Below the pieces are notes generated by a model, which worked only from the letters and a program-made list of their open reading frames with translations, made no database searches and was not told the origin of the DNA. The translations under genes were made by a program, and so were the position numbers. Positions 27,623 through 38,658 of a stretch of 64,000 nt of DNA are shown one piece after another. Numbering within the stretch: the first letter of the stretch is position 1; each line of letters begins with the position of its first letter. The stretch is from NCBI RefSeq assembly GCF_009696575.1, contig NZ_VULQ01000001.1, positions 124,001 to 188,000 of the forward strand, written 5' to 3'. The stretch is from Anaerococcus porci. Its GTDB lineage: Bacteria > Bacillota > Clostridia > Tissierellales > Peptoniphilaceae.

Positions 27623-28324
27623 TTACCACTCAATATTTTCTACATTTTCAGGATTTTTATTTTCATACTCATTTACTATTTTACCATCTTTAAGTTCAAA
27701 TACCTTATCAGCAATATCTTTTATAGCTGTATTGTGTGTTATTATAATTACAGTAGTATTTAGATTCTTGGCTGTATCTTGTAATAATTTTAGTATAGAC
27801 TTACCTGTTCTATAATCAAGAGCTCCTGTAGGCTCATCACAAAGTAAAAGTTTAGGGCTTTTAGCAATAGCCCTTGCAATAGCAACTCTTTGTTGTTCTC
27901 CTCCAGAAAGCTGAGAAGGAAAAGAGTCTTTTCTATTTGAAAGTCCCACCTCATCAAGAGCTTTATAAGCATCCATATTATCTTTTGCAATCTCTGATGC
28001 AAGTTCTACATTTTCTATACTTGTAAGATTTGGTATAAGATTATAAAATTGAAAAACAAACCCAACATCATCTCTTCTATATTTTGTAAGCTCTTTTTCA
28101 TTCATATCCGATAAGTTTTTATCATCAACTATAATTTCCCCTTCACTTAACTTATCCATTCCTCCTATAAGGTTTAAAAGGGTTGTTTTACCTGCACCAC
28201 TTGCTCCAACTATTATTACAAGCTGACCTTTGTCTATGGATAAGTTAATATTATCATTTGCAATTATCTTATTTCCAGCTACATTAAAATATTTATACAC
28301 ATTTTTTAATTCTATATAGGCCAT
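27623..28324 (-). CDS. ABC transporter ATP-binding protein (LolD/MacB type)
   Basis: 233 residues. Walker [13 protein letters not shown] at about residue 38, Q-loop [11 protein letters not shown], signature [14 protein letters not shown], Walker [13 protein letters not shown] and switch His in VIIITHN are all intact. It powers the downstream FtsX-type permease, its only partner here. ATG follows the smpB stop by one base (TGATATG), so it is read from the secG-rnr-smpB transcript or an unseen internal promoter. Confidence 0.9.
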   Translation of the reverse strand: MAYIELKNVYKYFNVAGNKIIANDNINLSIDKGQLVIIVGASGAGKTTLLNLIGGMDKLSEGEIIVDDKNLSDMNEKELTKYRRDDVGFVFQFYNLIPNLTSIENVELASEIAKDNMDAYKALDEVGLSNRKDSFPSQLSGGEQQRVAIARAIAKSPKLLLCDEPTGALDYRTGKSILKLLQDTAKNLNTTVIIITHNTAIKDIADKVFELKDGKIVNEYENKNPENVENIEW

Positions 28325-28325
28325 A

Positions 28326-28769
28326 TCAATAATTTTTTAACGCTCTTTCAATTTTTCTATCTGCATCTTTTCTCTTAATAGTTTCTCTCTTATCAAATAC
28401 CTTTTTCCCTTTTGCTAAAGCCACTTCCGCTTTTATAAGACCATCTTTTAAATAAATCTTTGTTATAACAATAGTATAGCCTGCTTGTGATACCTTACCT
28501 ATTAACTTATTAATTTCTTTTTTATGAAGTAAAAGTTTTCTTGTCCTAATAGGGTCTATATTTTTATCATAAGATTGTTTATAAGGAGTTACATTCATAT
28601 TGTATATATACATCTCACCTTTATACTCACCTACATGGGATTCTTTTATTGATACTTTTCCTTCCTTAATACTCTTTACTTCATTTCCCTTAAGTTCAAT
28701 TCCTGCCTCATATTTTTCCTCTAAAAAATAATCATGTTTTGCTTTTTTATTATTAGCAATTACTTTCAC
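28326..28769 (-). CDS. smpB: SsrA-binding protein (trans-translation factor)
   Basis: 147 residues. SmpB binds tmRNA and brings it to stalled ribosomes. The core AGIELKGNEVKSIKEGKVSIKES and the C-terminal VALAKGKKVFDKRETIKRKD match the family. The start is GTG 28769, with GGAGG five bases upstream, directly abutting the rnr stop. The tmRNA gene (ssrA), often nearby, is not visible in the window. Confidence 0.94.
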   Translation of the reverse strand: MKVIANNKKAKHDYFLEEKYEAGIELKGNEVKSIKEGKVSIKESHVGEYKGEMYIYNMNVTPYKQSYDKNIDPIRTRKLLLHKKEINKLIGKVSQAGYTIVITKIYLKDGLIKAEVALAKGKKVFDKRETIKRKDADRKIERALKNY

Positions 28770-30875
28770 TTATTCCTCCAATAAATCAAAATCTATATTT
28801 CTTTTTTCAATATCTACATTAATAACACAAATCCTTACTCTATCTCCAATCTTATATCTTTTATTATTATCAGTATTTACAGTATACATCATATCTTCAA
28901 TATACTCGAATCTATCTTCGGAAAATTTATACATAAATAAACCCTCAACAGTATTTTCAAGCTCTATAAATATTCCAAAATCTGTAATTGATGAAATTAT
29001 ACCTTCAAATTCCTTCCCAATATATTTTTTCATATACTTACATTTGTTTAAGTCTTCTACATCTCTTTCACATTCTTCACTATTTCTTTCAGTAATTGAT
29101 AAATGTTCAGCCTTCTTACCTAAATCCTTACTTAATTTAGATTGGTTAAGCTTTGTAAGTTTATTTTCTATATAAAGTTTTATAAGTCTATGGACTATTA
29201 AATCTGGATATCTTCTAATAGGTGATGTAAAATGGGTGTAAAATTTTGTTGCAAGTCCAAAATGAATATCCCTATAATTTGTATATTTGGCTTTTTGCAT
29301 GGTTCTTAACATCAAAATATTTATTAAGCCTTCATCATCTTCACCCTTTACTTCTTTTAAGATTTCTTGGAAATCTTTTGAGTGGAGGCTATTTCCCTTA
29401 ATATTGTGCCCAAGAGTATTTAAAATTTTATTAAATGACTCTACTTTTTCTTCTTTTGGTTTTTCATGAATTCTATAAATTGATGGAAAGTCCATATAAG
29501 CAAATAAACTTGCTACAGTTTCATTAGAAGCAATCATAAACTCTTCAATCATCTTATTTCCAGTACCTCTTTCATAACGAGATATATTTAAAACTTCTCC
29601 ATCTTCTGACACATCAATTTGACTTTCTGTAAAGTTAAAATCAATTGATCCTCTTTTGCTTCTTTTATCCTTTAATATTTTATATAGTTTTTTAAACAAG
29701 TTTAATTTTTCAATAGTTAATTTATCATTATAAACTGATTGATCATTTTCATCTAAGAGAGCATTTACATCATCATAAATAAGTCTATAGTCTGATTTTA
29801 TTACAGATTTATAAAAATCATTTTCTATAACATTTCCATTCTTGTCGATTCTCATTTTAATACTTACAGCAAGCCTATCTTCATTTGGGTTAAGTGAACA
29901 TATACCATTTGATAAAACCTCAGGAAGCATTGGTATAACTATATTAAATAAATAAGTTGAATTACCTCTTTCATAAGCATCCTTATCAATTGCAGTAGAT
30001 TCTTTAACATAGTGACTTACATCAGCTATATGAACATAGAGTATATAATCATCTTTATCTATTTCAATTGAGATTGCATCATCAAAGTCCTTAGAATCTC
30101 TACCATCTATAGTTACCGTAAAAAGCTTTCTAAAATCCATCCTATCTTCTATATCTTTATCAGTAATTTCCTTTTTTATGTATAAACATTCACTTTTTGC
30201 CTTTTTTGAAAAATTATCTTTTATCCCATGGCTTCTTACTATAGACAATACATCTATATTTGCATCATCTTTGTTGCCTAATACTTCAGTAATTTTTCCT
30301 TCTGGATTACCATGTTCAGGGTATCTTAATATCTTTACTACTACCTTATCATTATTTTTTGCGTTTTTTGAGTCTTCATTATCTATATAAATATCATCAA
30401 ATATACTCTTATCATCAGCTATAACAAATCCAAATTTCTTATTTTTTTGATAAAGTCCAACTATCTTATTTTGTTTTCTTTCTAAGATATCAACAACTAC
30501 ACCTTCAGCATTCTTTCCATATTCTTTTTCTTTTAAGATTTTTATTTTAACTCTGTCACCATTTATAGCTTTATTAAGATTAGCATTAGAAATAAAAACA
30601 TCATCAAAGTCTTCATCATCAGATATAAAGAATCCATAGCCGCCCTGAGCTGTAGAAATTATACCTATAAGTGCCTTATCTTCCTTGCTTAAAGGCATAA
30701 TCTTTCCCTTTTTTGTAATATTGAGTTCTCCTTCATTATGTAATTTTTGAATTTCTTTTACTACATCTTTTCTTATATACTTATCACAATCTAGAAACTT
30801 TAACATATGTTTCATTGTCATAGGTCTATAATTTTCACCATTTACTATATTTAAAATTAAATCCTTGAAATTCAT
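28770..30875 (-). CDS. rnr: Ribonuclease R
   Basis: 701 residues, an RNB-family 3'-5' exoribonuclease able to degrade structured RNA. Order: N-terminal winged helix, two cold-shock domains, the RNB catalytic core with DGRDSKDFDDAIS (metal-binding aspartates), then a C-terminal S1 domain (FEGIISSITDFGIFIELEN). Together with SmpB and tmRNA it takes part in trans-translation and mRNA decay; the rnr-smpB order is standard. AGGAG precedes ATG 30875. Confidence 0.95.
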   Translation of the reverse strand: MNFKDLILNIVNGENYRPMTMKHMLKFLDCDKYIRKDVVKEIQKLHNEGELNITKKGKIMPLSKEDKALIGIISTAQGGYGFFISDDEDFDDVFISNANLNKAINGDRVKIKILKEKEYGKNAEGVVVDILERKQNKIVGLYQKNKKFGFVIADDKSIFDDIYIDNEDSKNAKNNDKVVVKILRYPEHGNPEGKITEVLGNKDDANIDVLSIVRSHGIKDNFSKKAKSECLYIKKEITDKDIEDRMDFRKLFTVTIDGRDSKDFDDAISIEIDKDDYILYVHIADVSHYVKESTAIDKDAYERGNSTYLFNIVIPMLPEVLSNGICSLNPNEDRLAVSIKMRIDKNGNVIENDFYKSVIKSDYRLIYDDVNALLDENDQSVYNDKLTIEKLNLFKKLYKILKDKRSKRGSIDFNFTESQIDVSEDGEVLNISRYERGTGNKMIEEFMIASNETVASLFAYMDFPSIYRIHEKPKEEKVESFNKILNTLGHNIKGNSLHSKDFQEILKEVKGEDDEGLINILMLRTMQKAKYTNYRDIHFGLATKFYTHFTSPIRRYPDLIVHRLIKLYIENKLTKLNQSKLSKDLGKKAEHLSITERNSEECERDVEDLNKCKYMKKYIGKEFEGIISSITDFGIFIELENTVEGLFMYKFSEDRFEYIEDMMYTVNTDNNKRYKIGDRVRICVINVDIEKRNIDFDLLEE

Positions 30876-30888
30876 TTTTACTCCTATT

Positions 30889-30910
30889 AAAAAAGAGGCT
30901 AGTATAGCCT
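30889..30910 (-). terminator. Hairpin between secG and rnr
   Basis: AGGCTA/TAGCCT arms (30910-30905 and 30901-30896), three-base loop, then six T. A short factor-independent terminator that would cut part of the transcription from secG into rnr. Confidence 0.6.
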
Positions 30911-30948
30911 ATTAACTTGCTTGGCAAATTATAGTTATACTCAACCCC

Positions 30949-31176
30949 TTAGTTTATTGCTAAAAGTACTATACTCAATACAAATAATACAATACCTGCA
31001 GCTATTACAACTTTATCTAACATTTCATTCTTTGATCTATGTGCGCTTCTACCAAACACATTAGTTTCTTGTCCAGCTAATGTTCCAAGTCCATCAGTTT
31101 TTGGTTCTTGCAGAGTTACAGCAATAACTAGTACAAGAGAAGCAATCATCAATAAGATTGATAATACTGTTGTCAT
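30949..31176 (-). CDS. secG: Preprotein translocase subunit SecG
   Basis: 75 residues with two membrane helices (about 4-22 and 52-73) separated by the GLGTLAGQETNVFG loop typical of SecG. It sits beside SecYE and helps SecA-driven export. Preceded by its own promoter and followed by a hairpin, then rnr; the secG-rnr-smpB order is common in Firmicutes. Confidence 0.92.
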   Translation of the reverse strand: MTTVLSILLMIASLVLVIAVTLQEPKTDGLGTLAGQETNVFGRSAHRSKNEMLDKVVIAAGIVLFVLSIVLLAIN

Positions 31177-31203
31177 AAGACACCTCCATTTTCATACTAT
31201 ATA

Positions 31204-31232
31204 ATGATAACATAAATTATTATATATATCAA
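31204..31232 (-). promoter_or_regulatory. secG promoter
   Basis: TTGATA (31232-31227), 17 bp, TATCAT (31209-31204). It lies between the eno terminator and the secG ATG, giving a leader of about 20 nt. Confidence 0.5.
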
Positions 31233-31267
31233 TAAAAAGAGGGGTTTTGTATATATTTACCCCTCTA
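31233..31267 (-). terminator. Terminator of the glycolytic operon (after eno)
   Basis: Perfect GC-rich arms AGAGGGGT (31266-31259) and ACCCCTCT (31245-31238) with a T-run after the second arm. It ends the gap-pgk-tpiA-eno transcript. Confidence 0.85.
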
Positions 31268-31281
31268 TCTATATTTTTTAA

Positions 31282-32595
<1,314 letters not shown>

Positions 32596-32598
32596 TTA

Positions 32599-33351
32599 TT
32601 ATTTTTTATAATTTATTAATTGCTCAAAGTCACTTGCTTTAAGGCTTGCTCCACCTATAAGTCCACCGTCTATATTTTCTTTAGCTAAAAGTTCTTTGAC
32701 ATTTTTAGGCTTCATAGATCCACCATATTGAATCCTAATTTTTTCGCTATAATCTTCACCATAGACCTTTTTTATATAGTCTCTAATAAACTTACACATA
32801 CAGTCAGCATCATCTGATGATGCAGTTTTTCCAGTTCCTATAGCCCAAATTGGTTCATAGGCAATAATTACCTTTTCTATATCAGAATCTTTAACATCTT
32901 TTAAATCTTTTTCTAATTGATTTCTTACTTTTTCTTCTTCTTTATTAGATTCTCTTTCTTCTAAAGTTTCACCTACACAAAGAATTGGAATTATATCATG
33001 CTCAAGTGCTGATAAGACTTTTTTATTAATTAATTCATCATCTTCCTTAAAGTACTCTCTTCTTTCGGAATGACCTAATATAACATAATCTGCTTTAATA
33101 TCATTAAGCATAGTTGGAGAAATTTCTCCAGTATAAGCACCACTTTCTTCAAAGTACATATTTTGAGCACCAAACTTAATATCACTGTCTTTTAAAATAT
33201 CTTCAGCTATTAATAAATCTATAGCTGGTACACAAACTCCCTTTTCAACACTTTGATCAAGGTCTAATTCTCTAAGCTCTCTTAACAAAGCTTTTGCTTC
33301 ACTAGGAGCTAAATTCATTTTCCAATTTCCTATTATTACAGGTGTACGCAT
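32599..33351 (-). CDS. tpiA: Triosephosphate isomerase
   Basis: 250 residues, TIM barrel. It interconverts dihydroxyacetone phosphate and glyceraldehyde 3-phosphate. The N-terminal NWKMNL carries the catalytic lysine, LGHSERREYF the histidine, and AYEPIWAIGTGKTA the glutamate and flexible loop; YGGSMKP is the phosphate site. AAGGAG precedes ATG 33351; nine bases separate it from pgk. Confidence 0.96.
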   Translation of the reverse strand: MRTPVIIGNWKMNLAPSEAKALLRELRELDLDQSVEKGVCVPAIDLLIAEDILKDSDIKFGAQNMYFEESGAYTGEISPTMLNDIKADYVILGHSERREYFKEDDELINKKVLSALEHDIIPILCVGETLEERESNKEEEKVRNQLEKDLKDVKDSDIEKVIIAYEPIWAIGTGKTASSDDADCMCKFIRDYIKKVYGEDYSEKIRIQYGGSMKPKNVKELLAKENIDGGLIGGASLKASDFEQLINYKK

Positions 33352-33360
33352 ATCTACTCC

Positions 33361-34557
33361 TTATTTTTCATCAATACAAGCAATACCTGGTAGAGTCTTT
33401 CCTTCCAAGAATTCAAGACTTGCTCCACCACCAGTTGATACATGTGTTATTTTATCCTTAAATCCAGCTTTCTCAATAGCAAGGGCACTATCTCCACCAC
33501 CTACTATAGTCACAGCATCTGAGTCAGCTAAAGCTTTAGCAACTTCATTTGTACCATTTGAGAACTCTTTTATTTCAAAAACTCCCATTGGTCCATTCCA
33601 AACAACTGTTTTTGCATCTTTAATTTTACTTGCAAAAAGTTCTATTGTTTTTGGACCTATATCCAAAGCTTCCTTATCTTCTGGAATATTATCAATATCA
33701 ACTATTGCAGTCTCAACACCTGATTTTATTTCATCAGCAATAACTACATCTATAGGTAGAAGTATTTCAACTCCTTTATTCTTAGCTTTTTTGATTAGCT
33801 CAAGAGATAAATCCATCTTATCTTCTTCAAGTAATGACTTACCAATCTCTTTTCCTTGTGCTTTAAGGAAAGTATAAGCCATTCCTCCTCCAATTAGAAT
33901 TGTATCTACTTTTGTTATAAGATTTTCTATAACACCAATTTTATCTGATACTTTTGCTCCACCTAAAATTGAAACAAAAGGATGTTCTGGTGTTTCAAGA
34001 GCCTTACCCATAACATCTATTTCTTTTTCAATTAATAGTCCAACTGCAGATGGAAGTATACTTGCAACTCCGACATTGGATGCATGAGCTCTATGACTTG
34101 TACCAAAAGCATCATTTACATATAAATTAGAAATTTCAGAAAGTTCTTTTGCAAATTCTTCACCATTTTTGGTTTCTTCTGGTCTAAATCTTGTATTTTC
34201 TAAGAGAGCAATCTCACCATCTTTTAATTCATTTACCTTATCTTTTACATTTTGATCAATTACCCTAGGTGATGGTATAAAATGAAACTTTTCTCCATAC
34301 TTATTCTTAAGCCAATCTGCTACTGGTTTTAAAGTAAATTCTGGATTAGCTTCTCCCTTTGGTCTTCCTAAATGACTAATTAATATTACCTTTGCACCAT
34401 TTTCTGATAGGTAATCAATAGTAGGTAGAGCCGCTCTTATTCTAGCATCATCAGCTATAACTCCCTTTTCTTCCTTTGATAAAGGAACATTAAAGTCAAC
34501 TCTAACTAACACCTTTTTTCCAGATACATTTAAATCTTTTACTGTTTTTTTATTCAT
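33361..34557 (-). CDS. pgk: Phosphoglycerate kinase
   Basis: 398 residues. It transfers phosphate from 1,3-bisphosphoglycerate to ADP. The signature [12 protein letters not shown] is at the N-terminus; [26 protein letters not shown] and the C-terminal [13 protein letters not shown] follow. It begins just after a terminator-like hairpin behind gap, which may lower its level relative to gap. Confidence 0.97.
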   Translation of the reverse strand: MNKKTVKDLNVSGKKVLVRVDFNVPLSKEEKGVIADDARIRAALPTIDYLSENGAKVILISHLGRPKGEANPEFTLKPVADWLKNKYGEKFHFIPSPRVIDQNVKDKVNELKDGEIALLENTRFRPEETKNGEEFAKELSEISNLYVNDAFGTSHRAHASNVGVASILPSAVGLLIEKEIDVMGKALETPEHPFVSILGGAKVSDKIGVIENLITKVDTILIGGGMAYTFLKAQGKEIGKSLLEEDKMDLSLELIKKAKNKGVEILLPIDVVIADEIKSGVETAIVDIDNIPEDKEALDIGPKTIELFASKIKDAKTVVWNGPMGVFEIKEFSNGTNEVAKALADSDAVTIVGGGDSALAIEKAGFKDKITHVSTGGGASLEFLEGKTLPGIACIDEK

Positions 34558-34568
34558 TATTCACCTCT

Positions 34569-34594
34569 AAAAAAAGGCGAGACTATATCCCGCC
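34569..34594 (-). terminator. Internal terminator between gap and pgk
   Basis: Arms GGCGGGA (34594-34588) and TCTCGCC (34582-34576), one G-U pair, five-base loop, followed by seven T. It would stop part of the transcripts after gap and let the rest run into pgk. Confidence 0.75.
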
Positions 34595-34604
34595 AATTAA
34601 AATC

Positions 34605-35612
34605 TTAAAGATTTGCCAAGTAATCTAGTGTTCTAACTAGGTTAGATACATATCCCATTTCGTTATCATACCATGCTACAGTTTTAACAACTTGTGTTCC
34701 ATCTGTACCTTCAACTATTTTGGTTAATTGTGAATCAAATACACTTCCTGCTGGATATCCAACAATATCACTTGATACTATATCATCTTCTGTGTAAGCA
34801 AAAGCATCTGATTCATATTTTTTCATTGCAGCATTAACATCTTCCACAGTAACTTTATTTTCAAGTACTGAGTAAAGTTCTGTAATAGAACCTGTTATTG
34901 TTGGAACTCTTAGAGCTGATCCATCTATTTTTCCTTCTACTTCTGGAAGTACTTTACCAACCGCTTTAGCTGCACCTGTTGATGCTGGAATTGTATTTTG
35001 AGCTGCTGCTCTTCCACCTCTAAGGTCTTTTTTACTAGCTGGAGTATCTTGGATAGCTTGAGTAGCTGTATAAGCATGGATTGTTGACATTTGTCCTGAT
35101 ACAAAACCAAATTCTTTTACCAATACATTAACCATTGGTGCCAAACAGTTTGTTGTACATGAAGCACCTGAAACCACTGTTTCTGATCCATCAAGTGTTT
35201 CATGGTTAACACCATAAACTATTGTTTTCATATCACCTTTACCTGGTGCTGAAATTAACACTTTCTTTGCTCCTGCTTTAATATGAGCTTCTGCTTTTTC
35301 TTTTTCTGTAAAGAATCCTGTACATTCAAGTACTATATCAACATCTAAGTCTTTCCATGGAAGGTCTTCTGGATTTCTTTCAGCAAATACTTTTATATCT
35401 TTTCCATTTATTTTAAATCCATCATCTGTAAGTTCAGCTTCCCCGTTGAATCTTCCTTGAGCAGTATCATATTTAAATGCATATAATAAGCCTTTTTTAT
35501 CAATAAGATCATTGATTGCTACTACTTCTATATTGTCTTCAACTTCAGCAATTCTTCTAAGTGTAAGACGTCCTATTCTTCCAAATCCATTAATAGCTAC
35601 TTTTGTTGTCAT
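34605..35612 (-). CDS. gap: Glyceraldehyde-3-phosphate dehydrogenase
   Basis: 335 residues. NAD-dependent oxidation of glyceraldehyde 3-phosphate in glycolysis. NAD fold [12 protein letters not shown], active-site cysteine in [19 protein letters not shown] with the catalytic histidine, and WYDNEMGY near the end. AGGAGG precedes ATG 35612. First gene of gap-pgk-tpiA-eno. Confidence 0.97.
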   Translation of the reverse strand: MTTKVAINGFGRIGRLTLRRIAEVEDNIEVVAINDLIDKKGLLYAFKYDTAQGRFNGEAELTDDGFKINGKDIKVFAERNPEDLPWKDLDVDIVLECTGFFTEKEKAEAHIKAGAKKVLISAPGKGDMKTIVYGVNHETLDGSETVVSGASCTTNCLAPMVNVLVKEFGFVSGQMSTIHAYTATQAIQDTPASKKDLRGGRAAAQNTIPASTGAAKAVGKVLPEVEGKIDGSALRVPTITGSITELYSVLENKVTVEDVNAAMKKYESDAFAYTEDDIVSSDIVGYPAGSVFDSQLTKIVEGTDGTQVVKTVAWYDNEMGYVSNLVRTLDYLANL

Positions 35613-35654
35613 TATTTCCTCCTAAGTGCTTTTTCAATGTGCTTTACAATAATT

Positions 35655-35682
35655 ATTTTACTAATTGACGATTTTTTGTCAA
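35655..35682 (-). promoter_or_regulatory. Promoter of the glycolytic operon
   Basis: Consensus TTGACA (35682-35677), 16 bp, TAAAAT (35660-35655). The predicted start is near 35648, a leader of about 36 nt. No CggR-type operator or gene was recognised. Confidence 0.7.
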
Positions 35683-35689
35683 GTGTATA

Positions 35690-36616
35690 TTACCACTCAC
35701 CATTATCGATATATTTATTAGCCATCTCGCTAGCTATACATCCATCACTTGTTGCTGTTACCATTTGTCTTATTTTTTTAACTCTGGTATCACCAATAGC
35801 AAAAACTCCCTTTAAATTAGTTTTCATGTCCTCATCTGTAGGAATATAGCCATCTATAAGTTCAATTTGATCTTTAAATAAATCAGTTTGTGGTATATTA
35901 CCTATATATATAAATACCCCAAATGGACTATTATCATCATTTTTTATTGTTTTTAATTCATTTGTTTGAGTATTTTTTAGTATAAGTTCATTTACTTCAC
36001 TTTCTCCTTTTATCTCTTCAACTGTATAATTTAATAAGAAATTGATTTTTTCATTTTCCTTACATCTATCAACTATAGTTTGACTTGCTCTAAAACCTTC
36101 TCTTCTATGAATTATATTTACAGACTTGCCAAATTTAGTAAGATAGAGTGCTTCCTCTAGTGCTGCCTCACCTCCACCAATTACAAATATATCTAAACCT
36201 TGATAAAATGGACCATCGCAGGTTGAACAGTATGAAACTCCAAGATTTGCAAATTCTTTTTCACCTGGAACATTCAATTTCCTATGACTTGCCCCAGTTG
36301 AGATAATAACCACCTTGCTTTCATAAACTTCATCTGTCGTATACACTTTTTTAACTTCACCTTTAAGCTCTACTTTCTTAACCTCTTTATATTTTATTTC
36401 ACAAAACTCTCTTGCTTGCTCTTCCATCCTATCTGATATGGCAAGACCTCCTGCTCCTTTTTCAGAACCAGGATAGTTTTCTACATGCTCTGTTGTTGCA
36501 ATTTGCCCACCTGCTATATCTTTTTCTAAAATTAATGTTTTAAGCTTAGCCCTACCAGCGTAAAGACCTGCTGTAAGTCCTGCAGGTCCTGCTCCAATTA
36601 TTATTACATCAAACAT
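35690..36616 (-). CDS. trxB: Thioredoxin reductase
   Basis: 308 residues, low-molecular-weight type. It reduces thioredoxin with NADPH through FAD. FAD site IIGAGPAGLTAGLYAGRA, redox pair CSTC in GVSYCSTCDGPFY, NADPH site VIGGGEAALEEAL, and GVFAIGDTR at the C-terminal FAD site. AGAGG precedes ATG. Twelve bases after trmL, so likely the last gene of the nth-HAD-trmL-trxB transcript. Confidence 0.94.
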   Translation of the reverse strand: MFDVIIIGAGPAGLTAGLYAGRAKLKTLILEKDIAGGQIATTEHVENYPGSEKGAGGLAISDRMEEQAREFCEIKYKEVKKVELKGEVKKVYTTDEVYESKVVIISTGASHRKLNVPGEKEFANLGVSYCSTCDGPFYQGLDIFVIGGGEAALEEALYLTKFGKSVNIIHRREGFRASQTIVDRCKENEKINFLLNYTVEEIKGESEVNELILKNTQTNELKTIKNDDNSPFGVFIYIGNIPQTDLFKDQIELIDGYIPTDEDMKTNLKGVFAIGDTRVKKIRQMVTATSDGCIASEMANKYIDNGEW

Positions 36617-36628
36617 ATTTCACCTCTA

Positions 36629-37087
36629 TTATTTAAAAAAATTATTTTGTCTTAATCCTTCATATAAAACTATTGCAACTGAATTAGCTAAATTTAATGA
36701 CCTATCTATCTTATTAGTCATTGGTATACTAAAAATTTTATCCTTATGTTCATCTAATAGTTTTTGATCTATACCTTCTTTTTCTCTGCCAAAAATTAGA
36801 TAATCATCTACTTTAAAGCAAATATCACAATAAGTCCTATTACTTCCTGTTTCGATAAAATATATATTTTTATCTTTTACATATTCAAAAAAATCATCAA
36901 CACTATTATGAATTACTAGCTTCAAATCATCCCAATAGTCAATGCCAGCTTTTCTTAAAGATTTATTTGATAGGTCAAATTTAAATGGTCTTATTAGATG
37001 AAGAGTTGAATCAGTCTGTACACAAGTTCTTGATATATTGCCAACATTTCCAGGATGTTGTGGAGAAATCAATACTATATTAAACAT
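36629..37087 (-). CDS. trmL: tRNA (cytidine(34)-2'-O)-methyltransferase
   Basis: 152 residues, SPOUT fold with a trefoil knot. TrmL methylates the wobble ribose in certain leucine tRNAs. The N-terminal LISPQHPGNVGNISRTC, central YLIFGREKEGI and C-terminal IPMTNKIDRSLNLANSVAIVLYE motifs form the S-adenosylmethionine knot. ATG overlaps the HAD gene by 8 nt. Confidence 0.9.
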   Translation of the reverse strand: MFNIVLISPQHPGNVGNISRTCVQTDSTLHLIRPFKFDLSNKSLRKAGIDYWDDLKLVIHNSVDDFFEYVKDKNIYFIETGSNRTYCDICFKVDDYLIFGREKEGIDQKLLDEHKDKIFSIPMTNKIDRSLNLANSVAIVLYEGLRQNNFFK

Positions 37088-37919
37088 CTTTATTCCTTTT
37101 TATTACTATATCAATAGCTTCAACAATACCAAATTCATCATTAGATCCTACAATTACATCTGCAATTTCTTTTACCTCATCTATAGCATTTTCAACTGCA
37201 AAAGAAAGCTTCGCTAACTTTAACATTGGTATATCATTATCTTGATCTCCAATTGCAGCTATTTCATCTCTATTTATACCCAAATAATCTGAAACTTCAC
37301 ATATAGCTTGATATTTACTTACATTTTTTTGCATTATTTCTATAACTTTATCATTTGATGATGTTATATAAAGATTTTTATTGAACTTTCTAATTTCTTC
37401 AATAATCCTATCTTTACTTAATTTATTATATTCCTTTGGAAATATTTGAAATTTAAGTACATTACTATTTCTGTTTTTTATTTCATTTAAGGGATTTGCT
37501 GAAAAAGAAAAATTGACCTGATAATTCATTCCATAATCACTTTTCTTTTTTAGATGGCTAAATCTTTCAGGACATACTCTATTAGAATAATAAGTATCAT
37601 GGTCATAAAATTGATACAAAAGTTTATAATTTTCACAAAATTCAATAAGCTTTTCTATATTTTTATAAGTTAGATAATTTTCGTATATTATGTTTTCTCT
37701 ATTTATAGATGCTATAGCTCCATTATTAGCTACAGTTGGGTTATCGAAACCTGTAAGAGATGTTAAATAATCTACGGATGGCTTTGCTCTTCCAGAAGTA
37801 AATACGAATTTTATACCATTTTCATCTAATTTTTTTAAAGCCTCTATAACTTTATTATCAAGCCTTGACTGATTATCTAAAGTTGTCCCATCTAAGTCAA
37901 TAGCAAATAATTTTATCAT
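37080..37919 (-). CDS. Cof-type HAD hydrolase
   Basis: 279 residues. Motif I AIDLDGTTLD (nucleophile Asp8), motif II FTSGRAKPS, and motif IV AIGDQDNDIPML place it in the Cof/YbjI-YidA branch of HAD phosphatases with a C2 cap. Such enzymes hydrolyse sugar phosphates or flavin precursors; the substrate is not predictable here. ATG overlaps nth by 4 nt, with AAGGAG upstream. Confidence 0.88.
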   Translation of the reverse strand: MIKLFAIDLDGTTLDNQSRLDNKVIEALKKLDENGIKFVFTSGRAKPSVDYLTSLTGFDNPTVANNGAIASINRENIIYENYLTYKNIEKLIEFCENYKLLYQFYDHDTYYSNRVCPERFSHLKKKSDYGMNYQVNFSFSANPLNEIKNRNSNVLKFQIFPKEYNKLSKDRIIEEIRKFNKNLYITSSNDKVIEIMQKNVSKYQAICEVSDYLGINRDEIAAIGDQDNDIPMLKLAKLSFAVENAIDEVKEIADVIVGSNDEFGIVEAIDIVIKRNKDV

Positions 37920-38563
37920 TTTTTCTCCTTATAGTACTCACATAAAACTCTTATATCACATTCATGGCAAAGTGGATTTCTAGCCTTACAAATTTTTCTT
38001 CCATGTGCTATAATCTGATGGTGTAAAATTGACCATCTGTCTTTTGGTAAGTTTTTCATCAAATCTTTTTCAGTATTTAACACATTCTTACTATTAGCAA
38101 GACCTATCCTATTTGAAACCCTTTGTACATGAGTATCTACTGCTATGGTGTCTTTATTAAAAGCATTTGCCATTACAACATTTGCTGTTTTTCTACCAAC
38201 TCCTGGAAGTTTAATCAAATCTTCCATGGTATCAGGTACTTTTCCATCAAATTCCCTTAACAACATTATAGATGCATTTTTAATATTTTTTGCTTTATTC
38301 TTATAAAGTCCACATGTTTTTATCAAGTCTTCAATATCTTTAATATTCATATTTGCAAAGTCTTCTGCTTTATTAGCAATTTTAAACATATATTTTGTAA
38401 CTTTATTTACTCTTACATCGGTACATTGAGCTGATAGAATTGTAGCTACTAAGAGTTCAAATGGTGTTGTAAAATCTAGAAAACTTTTATCAAGATTTGG
38501 ATAAAGTTGATTTAGTATATCTATTACTTTTGAAATTTCTTCTTTTTCTAAAATAATTCTCAC
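37916..38563 (-). CDS. nth: Endonuclease III
   Basis: 215 residues. DNA glycosylase and AP lyase for oxidised pyrimidines. Catalytic lysine in LPGVGRKTANVV, catalytic aspartate in VDTHVQRV, and the [4Fe-4S] cluster pattern C-x6-C-x2-C-x5-C near the C-terminus (CKARNPLCHEC...C). The frame opens with GTG 38563, but the ribosome-site-like AAGAGGTGAG overlaps that GTG, so the true start may be an ATT a few codons on. It heads the nth-HAD-trmL-trxB set. Confidence 0.92.
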   Translation of the reverse strand: MRIILEKEEISKVIDILNQLYPNLDKSFLDFTTPFELLVATILSAQCTDVRVNKVTKYMFKIANKAEDFANMNIKDIEDLIKTCGLYKNKAKNIKNASIMLLREFDGKVPDTMEDLIKLPGVGRKTANVVMANAFNKDTIAVDTHVQRVSNRIGLANSKNVLNTEKDLMKNLPKDRWSILHHQIIAHGRKICKARNPLCHECDIRVLCEYYKEKK

Positions 38564-38573
38564 CTCTTAATTT

Positions 38574-38579
38574 ATTATA
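38574..38579 (-). promoter_or_regulatory. nth -10 element
   Basis: TATAAT (38579-38574) 10 nt before the GTG of nth; no good -35 (TTATTT region). The expected start leaves almost no leader. Confidence 0.4.
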
Positions 38580-38606
38580 CCCTTATCTTTTGGGAAAAAT
38601 AAAGAT

Positions 38607-38635
38607 TGAAGATTTAAGATGCTTATTATATAATT
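38607..38635 (+). promoter_or_regulatory. rodA promoter
   Basis: TTGAAG (38607-38612), 17 bp, TATAAT (38630-38635), about 23 nt before the rodA ATG. Confidence 0.7.
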
Positions 38636-38658
38636 ATTACTAGTATTGGAGTGATTAA

